From NCBI GenBank assembly GCA_023333565.1, contig JAJKFH010004158.1, forward strand, positions 1,984,001-2,048,000: DNA of 64,000 nucleotides, given 5' to 3'. Source of the DNA: Puffinus mauretanicus. Lineage: Eukaryota > Chordata > Aves > Procellariiformes > Procellariidae. The notes below the pieces were generated by a model. It worked only from the letters and a program-made list of their open reading frames with translations. It ran no database searches and was not told where the DNA came from. This document shows, in pieces, positions 22,981-35,279 of the stretch (positions are counted from its first letter, which is position 1; each line of letters begins with the position of its first letter). Position numbers and translations under genes: made by a program.

Positions 22981-25291
22981 CTGAGAGGTAGGTAGAGCAT
23001 CCGAGTCCTGGAAGCTCTTACAGTGTGGCTTACAGAGATGTCCTCTTGTGTGGCACAACAGAGAGCTGAGCCTCCAACTCCCAAACTGGCCCTGGGTTCA
23101 CCTCCTTGCCTCGAGTACTACAGAGAGCACCATGCCCTCGAGTCCTCTGCGCTGCACAGCACCAGACCTCTTTTGAGCTTACCAAAGGCCAATATCAACA
23201 AAATTTAGTCTGGCCAAATTAAGATTTCTTTGTTTTCTCATTCTCCAGGCACGGTTTGAGCTTTCCACCCCATTTTCTAGGTATGCTCCTCTCCAGCTAT
23301 TTGAGCTTTGCAGCTACAAGGACAAAACTTCCAAAACACTTCCCTGCATGTCTTTCCACTGGTCTTAAATGCTAATGTATTATATAACCCTGCCATGTGC
23401 TGAGGGACCCTTTACATTATTTAAAGGCTGTCAGTCAGGTGTGAACCTTTCCATTGATTTACCATTCACTTCTCATCCTCTCCTGGATGCATTAGGCAGC
23501 TGCAACCTGCGACTGGTATTGAAGAATAACAATTCCATTTGTTTGAATGTGACTTAAGCGCTGCTCACTTTTGCAGCCCATATAATTCTCTTTACTGTGG
23601 TTTCTGTGACATTAATGACAAAATAAATAATTCAGCATGATTTTCACCCAAATGTAGCCCTGTCAGAGACTAATATACAATCTTTGCTAGCTTGTTTAAC
23701 GAAACAAGCTACTGAATTGTACTTTTAAAGGTTGAAACTCTCATTTTAATGGAATTTGTTGGCAAAACTCCCCTGAGACCCAATGGTAACTAACAGGTAC
23801 AATCTCCTGCTCCTGTTCCTGCCACCCCGTCTTCTCATTTAACCCTCGCATTTATGCTCTGCACCCACCCAGCAGGTCTGTGCCTTCTTATCCTGCACAT
23901 CTTACAGAACAGGCTGGCTGCAGCTTTATATGAAGCTGCACTTAGCTTGAAGGGACCACAAACAGAAGCTGAACAGCACCAGGGATGTCTGCACAGGATA
24001 ATTAGGAGAAAAGAGAACACTTACTTCACTAATGAGACCTGGCAGCAAGACTTCGTGAATGAAACTGTTCCTGTTCTGGCTCTCAGGGCGGTGGGTTTAG
24101 TGATGAATCCAGCTACTCCAAGCATTTGAGGGAGGCTGCTTGGCCACAGAAACACTTTAACACCATCACTATCAAAAAAAGAGAAGGGGAAAAAAAAAAA
24201 AGAAAAAAAAGAGAGCACTCATTTTTTGGACATTCATGACAAAATTTCCAGCAGCTCCACTGAGGTCAGGATATGGCTCTTACTACCCACTCCCCCAGTC
24301 CCCCTACTGCGTATTTTTTCTTCATTTCTCATACACTCATTCCTACTTGCCCTGTGTTCATAATGCCGTCCCTGAGCTGCCGTGCTAAAAGTGGTGTCAA
24401 TAGCTCTATAATTTCTGCATAAAGGAACATTCCTACCAAGAAAAACCTTGCAGCTTGCAGTGCCGCTTTCCCTTCGAAGCATATCGGCTCCAAAATGATC
24501 TCAGGGTTGCATTTGGATCAAGACCCTTATTTCCTCATGACTTTATGTTCACCTCCTGTTCTTTTTTTTTCTCCAGGCACACCACTTAATTTGTCTGTAA
24601 GCAACACATTCAGAGATAGCAAATACACCACGCCACATTATTCTCCCCTGGAGCAGGGTCAATTTGATATTCAGATTGGCTTTTCATTTATCCTCGGTCT
24701 GCAAAGTGATTTTGCTTTCTTTCAGCTTCAATTTACCTAAACTATTGGTATCCGATTTTTGATTTTGCGGAATTGAACTGTCTAGACTGCTATCCAGGGT
24801 GTTTTTCCTTATGTCCACAGAGTCTGTTTTTCTTGTTGTGCAATTGCAATTGCTGTTTGGAAAGATCATAGTGTGCATTAGATAGCTGATGAAATAAAAC
24901 CTAATGAATTCTCATGGAGAGAGAAATCATTACAGCTTGTGATTTCAAAATCATGAATGGCCCATTTCCTTCAAAATAAGATAATAATGAATAGATGATA
25001 CATTTCAAAGTATACTCTAATAAAATTGCTAATGGTTTCCTTGGAGCTGGAAATTGTGCACTAGGAAAGGGATGCATCTGCCCCCAAAAGCAACTGTGAT
25101 TAAGAGGGAGTCGGAGACAAGCAAGGTATCCATTTGGGGTTTTCTTCCCCGACCCTGGCCAAGACAACTATAACACACCAACCAGAAAGTTTCTCACAGC
25201 CCAGGCCCCTTTCAGCCCACACTTCCCTTGGGAACCCCTCCAGAGTCCCACTCCAACCATGCTGTAGCTTCTTTCTTGTTCTCCCAGCACG

Positions 25292-25305
25292 AACCCTAAC
25301 CCTAA
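25292..25305 (+). repeat. Short interstitial telomere-like repeat
   Basis: AACCCTAACCCTAA, just over two perfect vertebrate telomere units. It is too short to imply a fusion point. Confidence 0.8.
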
Positions 25306-26745
25306 AAATAACGATAACTCAGCCATAAACAGACAGTGACTCCTGTATCTTCTTGCAAAGAGACATGTCCAGAAAACACTGCTCCTTTACAGAAATAGCC
25401 TGGTTTAAAGTCCTGATTGGCTAAACAATGGGATTAGTGGAGAGGCTATTGATTTATTAAGCCAAAACCTAGAGTTTAACATGAGAAGTCTTACTTTTGA
25501 ATGCCATTAAGGCTACCTGCTCACTATAGACTTTAGCCACAACAGTGACACCAGCACAACTGGGAATGAGCAGACAGAGGGTCCCAGAAAATTCTCCCTA
25601 AATTACTCAACCTTGTTGGTTGAAGTCACTGTTTTGTCCAACAGCATTAACAGAGTGAAATGTAAACATCAAAATGGAAGATAACTTATTAAATGAGATG
25701 CAGATCAGGTAGTGGGAGAAAGCACTGCTCCATTCCTTCAGTGAGTTCATTTACTGAAGCTAGAAATCCCAAGCAAACCCCAAATGCTTAAGGTACACAC
25801 AGTTAACTTATTCACATCTTCCTCTCTGCAAACAAGCTCACACAATTCTGGCGTTCAAAACTCATTTTCCTTCATATTGCTCTAAAACAACCAAACTCAC
25901 AGATTGGACAAACATGCATAGGTGAGGTTGTCATCGAGTAGATGACAATCACTGACACAGCAATGCTCATAATCTAAGTCTGCAAAATGTTCCCCATCCA
26001 GAGGAGACTGGTACCTGAGAAATATCAGACTTGGTTGACCAGCCATGCTCCCTCTCTGGTAACCGTTACCCTACACATTTAAGCTCAGAGCAAGTGCCCT
26101 TAAATTTCAGGCTGGAGTCTGCCCTGCATGTCCTAGCTCCATGTATACTTCCTACAGGGCAAAGGAATATCAGCCCAATATATCAGCTAGAAAAAGAGGC
26201 AAAACTTAAACTGACACCAGGGGGACATCAGCACTGGTCTCATAATATGTCATGTATGGAAACAAAAATCAAAGTGGTCTTTTTGTATAAATGATCCAAG
26301 AAAAACATTGCAGCCAGGCAGAGAACAACTGATGGCACAGTGGAGCTCTTGCAAAGGGCTATATTCCTGCCTATATATATGGTTTGCAGTCTGATTTGCT
26401 CAGTACCATCTTTAGTTTAACTGCCCATTTAGTTTGGATTGCATGCAATACTTACGGAAGCATACGTGGGACTGACACAAATACAAATGAATTACTTAGG
26501 TCTGGAGTTACGACAATGACACCAGGAAATTAATTCCCAGGGGCCTTAAAAGAGCAGAAAAAGAAAGGGAAAAAAAATATCACTATTGCCTTTTATTTGA
26601 GTTCCTGATATTTTCAGCTTCTAAAAACATTACCTTAGTTAACTTTCTGCACTAAACTTTTTAATGATAGGAATAAAGTTCTTTTTATTACAAATAAAAA
26701 AGCATACTCCCTGGCGTAGCAGCCCTGCTATCATATTTAAGGCAC

Positions 26746-26774
26746 ATCCCAGGGTAGAGCTATCCCAGGGTAGA
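26746..26774 (+). repeat. 16-bp tandem duplication, about 1.8 copies
   Basis: ATCCCAGGGTAGAGCT at 26746-26761 is followed at once by a second copy matching for 13 bases. It looks like a simple slippage duplication. Confidence 0.85.
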
Positions 26775-29700
26775 AAGAATTTTCATTTGAACCAGAGGCT
26801 GGATTGCACTTTTCATTTCTGTATGCCACAGCAGACAGGAGCAGCCAGCTGGGATCCTTTAGAAGCAATGCTGTGCTGTTAAGTGCACTGACTGCATTCA
26901 GCAATGCAGCAATTCCCAGTGACCCCATAAACTGCAGCCTAGAAAACACTGACCAGTGCCTGGTCTTGTTTATCACAAACCGTGGGAGTTGGCGACTTCC
27001 ACTTGCACCTCGGTCCTCCTGAGGAAAGGGCCATGACAAAGAGGGAGGGAAAGGTGGAGCTCACCGCAGGCGCCGACTCCTTGGAGCAATAACTATTTTG
27101 CTCCTGTAAAGCAATTGCTGTGGGATTTTGAAGGCTGAAATCTGCTGTGCTTTAAGCCTCACAATGAGAAGCATTTTGTTGCTTTGCTCCCAGCTCTTCC
27201 ACCCGGCTGGGGCCTCAGCACCCCACATTTTCCTCTTCATGCCTCGCTTTCCCTTACCTGTCAGCTTTGGGGCTGGGGAGGAGTGGTGATGACTCTTTTT
27301 AAGCCCTTGTGCCAGCTTGATCACAAAGGTGATCTCATGTGAAGGTCTGGCTCCTTTGAGAAGCCGCTTTTTAAAACCAGCATCCCTGGCACCGGCTGAA
27401 CAATTAAACGCTCACAACCCAACCCACCGCTCCTGTCCCGCAGCGCTGCAGGCTGCGGTGGCAAGCAGGGCGCAGCCTCCTCGCTCACCGGCATATTCAG
27501 AAGTCTTGCTGCCAAACCCACGCACAGCCTCCTCCCACACCTCTGAGATACTCCGGGTGGTTTTGTCAGCAAAGCACAATGCTAGCACGAATAACACACC
27601 GATACTGTCAAGGACAGCGAAGAGCAATCGGCACAGCCAGTCCTGCTCTAAATGCTACCAGAATATTTATAACCTGAGTGTTTTGCCCACGGCGCTGTAG
27701 CCTAATTTAGGCTCCTGTTTCCTGCCTACTTTCTCCCCCCAAACACATAATAGTTTCATATCATTAATCTCCAGGGTCTCATACTTCCAGTGTCCTGAAC
27801 TTGTATTTCTCTTCACTGTAGATACAGCCTCTCCTCCTACTGCACAGAGCAGCCGACCCAGTCACCTTTGCCAGCAACACTCACAGCTTCACAGGATCAG
27901 ACCCATTGCAATGAATAAATCGCTCCCAGCTGTCTGTGCACACACTTGAACAAGATTAGTAAAAGTGGTTTCACACAATAGGCTACCCAGCCCCAGCTGT
28001 ATCCACCCATCTTGGTTTAAGAGTGGCTCCTTTCAGATTTATTCCTACTCCTTCACAGTCATTTTCACTAGACCAGAAGTCAGTCCTGCTCAGCACAAGC
28101 GATTGTGCTGCTCCTTTTATCCTCCCTGAGCTCAACCAGTGCAGTTCCGTGCACTGGCATAGATATCAAAGGCAAGGGGATTTTACGAAATTAAATGGCA
28201 GCAGTGAGGCTACGGGTAAGGATTTTCAGCAAAATCATAACCAGATTTGAAGCGACGTGAAATTCCCGGCAGGAGCAGGCACAGGCATGCAGAAGTTGAC
28301 AGCTCCTGCTACGCTCGTTTAACTCGATGCAGCCTCTGCCCGAGTTACCACAAGGCGAGAGAAGGCGTGCACAGCCTGACCACCCACCCTCGCCTACTGC
28401 ACCTTGCTCAGTCTGTGTGCCCCAAAAATGGCCCACATCCCTCTGATATAGCCCCTGACTACGCGGCTTCTGTGCATTTTGAGACTCACGTCCCCTTCGG
28501 AGGGTCTTTTCATGCCCCGTCTTTGCCACAGCCTCAAGAAACACCATGTCTGCCTAACCTTAAAAGATGAGATTGCTGGGCTTCTCTCAGCTTGGACTTT
28601 GAGAGAAGCACAGGTCATTTCCTATGCACTGCAGTAAATGTCTTCCTTGCCTTCAACCAGTGATGCACATTTGGATTAAGGACTTCACCAGTGCAAGCAT
28701 GTAATTGCTATTAGTGCTAATGGGAAACTTATCTATTTCAAAGATGCACTTTCCGACAGATTTTGTGCATTAAATAGAGGTAGGTGAAATGTTGCAGGGC
28801 AGCGTTTTATTCATGAAAAAAATGCAGAGCTGATTGACTGAAACCACTGACCATCACTGGCACTGGAATGGGAAAAATGATCAAAATGTTTTCAATTTGT
28901 ATTTCAAGTTATATAACTCAAGCCTAAGTAAAAGGTATTGAAAAGCCCTCATCACTACCAACAAAAATCAAACTTAAAAGGAAAGGATTTTTACTTTTGC
29001 TAGCTAACAAATAATTCAATTACTCACCCAGCACTAACGTGAGAGCATAGAATCGGAGCAGTCCCTGCCATCGGCACGGGGGAGATTTAGGTGGGTAATT
29101 CCATTAGCACTGTGAAAGTCCCTTCACATAAATCTTTGTGGCATTAATGAGGAAACGAGGCATCAATAATACAAGAAGTTTGGGAACGGTTCCTTGGCTC
29201 CACTTCTGGATCTCAAGCAAGGACATCTCAGGTTTCCCATCTCTGCCAGAGCACAGCTTGTGCATCGCTAAATCTTCACACAGGCTGAGGGCTTGGGCTC
29301 CACTGCAGTGTTTTAGAGGTCTCACGGTAGCCCTGGAAGCAGGGAAAAGTAAACCATTGCAAGTAACAAGAAACACAAGTGCTATTTCCTTAGCATTCAC
29401 AACTTTGGATGCCCTTAAAAGCTGTGCATTAAACTACACAGTAAAGGAAGAGAAAGAGTTAACCATTCAGAAGTGAGTGGATTTGCTCCGTGCAGCAAAC
29501 GCGCAAAGCACTTGACTCTGTAACATCCTCACCAAGTAATTGTGCGAAGGCTCTCGGTGTCACAGCTATTGTTTCATCTTCTTATCGGCACTGCACACTG
29601 CCGTGGGCTCTGAAGCTCTCCCCTCCCCAAGAGGGCTCCCTCCGGGATGTTCGCACACATGCGGAGCCCCATTAAGATGAAACTGCTCCCAGCCTCTGCC

Positions 29701-29792
29701 CATCTTCCTGCACACTGTCTCTGCAGACTTGCATGATGTGGAGCGAAAGAACAGGTTTTGCTTTTAAATTAGAAAAGTAGCACTGCTGCTGG

Positions 29793-29824
29793 AAAAAAAA
29801 AAAAAAAAGAAAAAAAGAAAAAAC
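29793..29824 (+). repeat. A-rich tract with two interrupting G
   Basis: About 32 bases of A broken by two G residues. No retroposon body is recognisable upstream. Confidence 0.85.
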
Positions 29825-31355
29825 CTGGCTGCTATTCCAGCGGTGGTTCTTCCCAGGAAAGCTCGGTCTCGAGGCATGCTAGACCTGGAGATAGGACCTT
29901 TAGGATAAATCGCTTTGTTTTCCAGCAGCTGCTGCTACATAATCACACCAAGCTTGTTTACAATTGAAATCACAAGTTATTCCAAATATTGGTCTATTTA
30001 AAAAACCCTATCTCTCTCCAGCACCTAAAAGGAGGAAAATAGCAACTACCTTGGGACAGACACCCACCTTTCTGAAACTTCTGTGTGGCAAGGCCTCAAG
30101 GACCTTCACCTGTGGGAGGATGGGAGCTCGGCAGACTGCAGCTGGAGGAAAGGACAGGGACCTGCCTGAGCGCCTTCTCAGCCAGGGCTAACGGGAGGGG
30201 ACCACAGAACCCTGCACAGCTTTCTCTTGATCAAAACCTGGAAGGATTTTTTTTCCTAATTCTGAAGGGAAAGAATTTATTTGATATTTTGTGGTGGGTA
30301 TAAGAGCGTTCGGTTCTACAAGGTACTCCCTTTTTTAAGGTACTGAAGGAGAAGGCAGCCCAAAAGAGCAAAAACTGTGTGTCTATTTTGCAATTAATTT
30401 TGCTTCTTGACGGCTCTTCCTTCTGGCATACCAACGTTCCTCACTTCTGACTGTCACAATTCCAAATGAACTTCTGATTGTGCTTGAACCCTTCAGTACC
30501 ACATCAAGGGAAGATGCATCTGGCCACCTGGAGCACAGAGTCATGCATCTACATTATTGACATACCAGCACTTTTCTGCTAGGCGGCTCTTTTTAAACTT
30601 TGATGCTCTTCTCAGTGCGAGATGCAAGAGCAGTTAACAAAGGAAAACCTCTCTCCCCCCAGACCAAATTCTAAGCTCTTTCCTGCTGGTTAGATATCAG
30701 TCCACATCCCAACCTGGCAGGCACAACTTCTCCCACGTTGCGCTAAGAGCACTGAACTAAGCCAAGCAACTGGGAGAAAAGTTGATATGATGCACTCCTT
30801 TTCTACTCAGCTGAGTTTGGAGGGTGGAGACACAGCATGTATTATCATTTTTGCCCTTACCAATGCTACTACTTCTTGGAAAGAAAAGCTTTGCAGTAGG
30901 CTTAACCTTTGCAAGAGTCCCAGAAGATGCAACTGAAGCTTTCGCAGTCCATTTTTCTACCTCGCAGCCGGGCCCTTACACACACAGCTTAACAAAAGTC
31001 CTTCTGCAGCAATTATATGGCCTTTCCTTCACACAGGCAACATTCAAATACACACACCGTGGCTGCGTCTATCCTTGGCTGTATCTGGTTTGAGCAGTGC
31101 CATGCCTCTCAGCAAATATCCAGAGCTCAGCTAAAGCAGAAGCAGTTGCAGCAGCTTACGCCACCTGAGAGCCTGCTCTCCCGACGTATTTATCCCACCC
31201 TGGCTTTGCAAACCATTTTGCAACTGTGTTGGCAGCTCAGCAATTTAATTGTGAGTCTCCTGATATTGGGTGGTGGTTTTAATGAAAACTCCAGCTCCTG
31301 GGGAATGCAGGAATCTCAGCTTTCATTTAAAACCAATTAAGTCTTCTAATTGCAG

Positions 31356-31407
31356 CAGCAACCTGAGAACACCCAGCAAGAAAGTCCTAAAGGATGGAAA
31401 TCTGAAG
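31356..31407 (+). other. Candidate internal exon, 52 bp
   Basis: The acceptor context AAGTCTTCTAATTGCAG ends at 31355 (a second AG three bases on gives a NAGNAG acceptor). The segment ends TCTGAAG before GTAAAT, an acceptable donor. Two frames are open: QQPENTQQESPKGWKSE in one and SNLRTPSKKVLKDGNLK in the other, both hydrophilic. No family is recognised. The short length and two open frames mean coding status cannot be decided. Confidence 0.2.
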
Positions 31408-31419
31408 GTAAATAAAAAG

Positions 31420-34400
31420 ACCCTCTTCCTTCCCTGCCCATTTTTTATTTAAGAAAATGCTCTTAGGATTTTCAAACAAATGACATGGGAGGCCCGATTC
31501 GTATACACAAAGCTTCATTTAGAAATACTGATATTAACATAGTAGAATGGCAGGGAGAGAAGATAACAATTGCTTTAAGCATTAGTAATGACTTATTTTT
31601 ATACTAATAATAAGATTAAAGCATTTTCACTGTAGCTTGGAAGAGGTAAAACACATACATTGATAGAAGCCATTAGAAATAGGGCTACACAAGGCAGTTT
31701 AACAGCCAGGCAGAATTACCAGTTGCATTCCTTTAACATTTATATATCACCAGGGTGTGAATTCAGCAGGGTTTGGGGATTACAGGGCAGCTCTGGAGTA
31801 TCTGGAATAGAAGAAAAAACACAGCTGAAGTTTAAAAGAAAACCAGAGCACTGTGAGTTATGTCAAGTTTAGCTCTGAAAATTAGTATCGCACCCTTTCC
31901 TCAATCTTGGAGCCTAGGAGCTGGTAAGGAATCAAGCCTGCAGTATTTATGATTTAATGGGACAGGGTATGTCTGTTTTCATAAATCCAGCTGGCTTGAG
32001 AGGAAGGGAATAAGGATGGCCAGAGTCTTGTATTCTAACTGTAAATGATGATTCTTTCTTCCAACTATCTTCTGGTTATTAAATTCAAGTTGAAAAAGCA
32101 GTCTTCCTTATGTTTACACACCCACACAGTTAATTGGAAGTAAAAATATGTCTGTTTGTGGCCAGAAGTGCTACCCTTGTTTGGGAGAAACAGGTTATTG
32201 TGCAAAATTCATGTAATTGGTTTCCATAGCCCAAAGCAAATCAGGAATAATTTCTTATAGCAGAGGAGCAGATTTATACTGAAGTGTCCCTTGAAATTTC
32301 TCATTCAAAGGCTGACAGCTCTAATGACTGCCTTCAAATTGCTATCAGTAAAAGTCTACGCAAAAATGAAATTCAGTGTGCAATTTGGCAAACAGCTGTA
32401 CGTTCACAGCCTTTAGCGACTAATCTAATCTGGGCTCTAATTTCTCTTTGTGTAGATTTGTAACGTATACAGGCTTGAGCTTAATAAGGCCATTAGCACA
32501 AGTAGATTTACTCAGGCCCACAAGTGCTTGCAGAACGAGATCCTGCTTATAGTCAGCTGGCACTGGGCCAGCCCCATCCCCAACCGGTGTCGTACATGCG
32601 AAAAGGCTACTTGCATTTTTCCCCTTTCCAGCAGGTCTCTTGCCATCCCCCATAGTAAAGGCACCCCACGAGTTTGAAACCAAACCACCCCAGCACAACC
32701 CCGTGCAGAGACACAAACTTCAGGTCCCAGTAAACCTGGTCCAAGCCCGGATGGCTGCACCAAGCCAAAACGGGGACGTGCTCCCAAAGCCTGGGAGAGT
32801 CTCCCTCTCCCAGAGCAACCAATATTTGTACTGATCCGTTCCCCACTGATCCAGAGCCAACGGGACGGCGGTGCAGGAGTATGTGAATTACCCGCTATTT
32901 CATTCCTCCTTCACTTGCGCATGAGCCTTCTGAATTCAGAGTGAGGGACTGCCACTGATTAAATTGAATCAAATGTGCGTGTTTAGGAGACGTTTTGACC
33001 GACAAATCATTTTCCCTGTCAGACCAAGATACGACAATGATGATAACTCAAATTTTTGGAGTCAAATGGCTTTGGAAAGCTTTCCTGCCATTACACTCCA
33101 TGAATGTCAACGGATCTAGCTAAGTGCAGGCAAAGACTGATGGCAGCACTTTCTGCATCTCCTTTTACCACCAGAGAGCTCTATGTAACATTGGCTGGCA
33201 GGTCTGCCCCAAAAAAGGATGAAAGAAGGCACTGTATATTATTGTTATGAATTGCATTATATTGAATTTATCTTTGCTTTTCCCATTAAAAACAGGTTGC
33301 AAAAAATACCACTCCGAGTTAAACACTGAATTAGTTTCCTTCTGAAATAAGAGCTCTCCCTGAAATATTGAGATGTCTAAACAGCTAAAAATGTCTTTCC
33401 AGAGTAAGTAATAACTCTACCATTAAAAGAAAATTCAGAACATAATCATAAAAAAACCCCCAAACTATTTTAGAACCACAACCCATTAAAGTGAATGAAT
33501 GAATACAAATCTTGACTTTGAGTCTATTTCTCAACTTGTTGTTTCTGGGACAGGTGACCCAAAATTCCTCTGGTACGCTTGCGGGGAAGCCCGGGAGCTT
33601 GCCGCTGCTGTCTCATTTAGCCTGCACTGTCCAGAGGTCTGTACAGCTTTGATTTACATTTTGAAGCCTTGCTTTGCGAACATAAAGCTAGAACTGGCTG
33701 GTTTTGCTGTGTGAACCCCTTTGTCCACCTTCAAAATTGAGACAGTGTGGCGATTATGCTTAGCACAAAGCAACAAAACCGGTAAGGAGAGCTCAGGTGA
33801 GCATCCATCACCCAGTACCTCTGCCTTCCCATTTCTGGAAGTGTAGCCGTACTGCCTCCTTCCCTGGCTCCTTCTCTGTTTATTATTTCCTTTCCAGGGG
33901 AATATCAGGAGGAAACGATGAAGAAAGCAGAAAGGGAGAAGGAGCAAAGGCACAGCACAGGTCTCTCCTGTGCTTTGGGGCTGCTGCACTGTTCTGCACT
34001 GAGGGAGGAGGAAAGGGGAGAAAGGGGAAGAAAACCTGGGAAATAGCAGGAGGCAGAATAAGCGACTGGAAAAAAATATAGCAGCTGGATTTGCTGGGTG
34101 AGAAAGGAGTAAGAGAGCAGACTGAAAACTAGCCCCAAAAGAGCAGGTCCTGGAGGAATTTATTGGAAATGTGAAAAAACTAAATATTGGTAAGAAAACA
34201 GTGGAAGCAAAGCAACAGGGTAAACAGGCAGTGCTACAGCAAAAGAACACAGATGATTCCCCATATTAAAAAATTACAACATTTTTGCTGAAGGAAAGTA
34301 GCAAAGAGTATTGACAAAAGCAATTTCAATTGAGAGCAATGCTCACTGAACCCACTGCAAGCTTTTGCATTGTCTTAAATAAACACTATACCAGATCCTC

Positions 34401-35215
34401 AGCCCTTCAGCAAATAATTGTGGGATGAACCAGGTGTGCAAACAGCCACAGGATGCTCTTATGCCATCTTTAGCGATGCAAAAATAATTCCACAAAGGAA
34501 TTTAAGATGAATCATTCATGCCTAGTAATCACCACGTTTATTCACATGAAGAAAACTGGCCCAAACCTACGTTGTAGTCAGGAAATTAAGAGTTGGAATC
34601 AACCCTATACAAATAATAAGACTTGTGCAGGGATGGAAAACCTTTGAGAAATCCAGGTATCTGGATGTCTCTGGCACCACGGTGACGGGGGGAGGCATTT
34701 TGCTTTTGTTACATCTCCAGTACATGTCTGTACAAAACAGGCATCCGACAGATGAGCTACTTGGCAACTGCTGACAGGAGGGTCAGGAACAACTGATAAA
34801 ATTTTAGAGAGTTTGGGCAGATGAAAGACCAGTACAGTGCTGTATTGGAGAAGGCTGGAAACATGCAGGAAGCACTGTGACTATTCAGTAGCCACCAGTT
34901 AGCAATTTAATTGCGTACAAGCAAAACCTTTCAGATGAGTAACCTTCCTCAGGTACCTTCTATCTAAGGTGACCAGGAGTTTTTTCTCACCCCATCACAG
35001 CACCTACCCTTATCTGCAGCAAGAAAGGCCCAAGACAGACAAAGGGACTTGCTAAACAAAAAGTTTGTGCAAAGGGAGAAACTCGATCATTCCTATTGCA
35101 GATTAAAGAGGATGAAAGGATTTTCTACGTCTGCCTCTGGGGAATTCACCACTGTATTCTGGCACCCATTTTACCACCTAAACTGGGTTTGTCAGTGCAT
35201 AGGAGGCCCAAGGCA
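31420..35215. other. Noncoding stretch, no gene recognised
   Basis: The minus-strand frame 33654-34250 (198 codons, the longest in the window) translates to strings of F, S, L and C from a purine-rich plus strand, with no domain or credible signal. Other frames at 32.4-32.9 kb overlap one another on the same strand in different frames. Nothing else is recognised. Confidence 0.6.
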
Positions 35216-35223
35216 GTCAGAAT

Positions 35224-35268
35224 GACTAGAGTCACCTCTAGTGACTCTAGTCCAGCTTTTTGCTGGAC
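35224..35268. repeat. Perfect 12-bp inverted repeat overlapping a second 7-bp hairpin
   Basis: GACTAGAGTCAC (35224-35235), the loop CTCTA, then the exact reverse complement GTGACTCTAGTC (35241-35252). The next hairpin, GTCCAGC (35250-35256), TTTTT, GCTGGAC (35262-35268), shares its first three bases with the end of the first. The arms are not low-complexity. No gene is adjacent, and I see no known element family. Confidence 0.9.
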
Positions 35269-35279
35269 CATGACCTCAA

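Larger units (their letters stand above)
22090..25280. other. Noncoding stretch with simple repeats, no gene recognised
   Basis: Contains the TA/CA microsatellite, a hairpin with a miR-30-like word at 22936-22980, and an A/G-rich tract at about 24173-24212. A pair of splice-like sites frames 42 bp at 22524-22565 (acceptor after TTGGTCATCATCTAG, donor GTATGT), but this is too short to weigh. The frame at 22408-22830 (140 codons) has no recognisable content. Confidence 0.55.
25310..31300. other. Noncoding stretch, no gene recognised
   Basis: Frames near 27.3-27.7 and 28.2-28.6 kb overlap on both strands in GC-richer DNA and show no domain. A minus-strand donor-like site (CTTACCTG on the plus strand, about 27255) has a pyrimidine-rich acceptor only 15 nt away, too close for an exon. 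An A-rich tract lies at 29793-29824. Confidence 0.55.

Noticed and set aside
33654..34250. Longest open frame (198 codons, minus strand)
   Set aside because: The translation is a compositional product of a purine-rich plus strand, dominated by F, S, L and C. It has no domain or plausible start context, and overlapping frames are also open.
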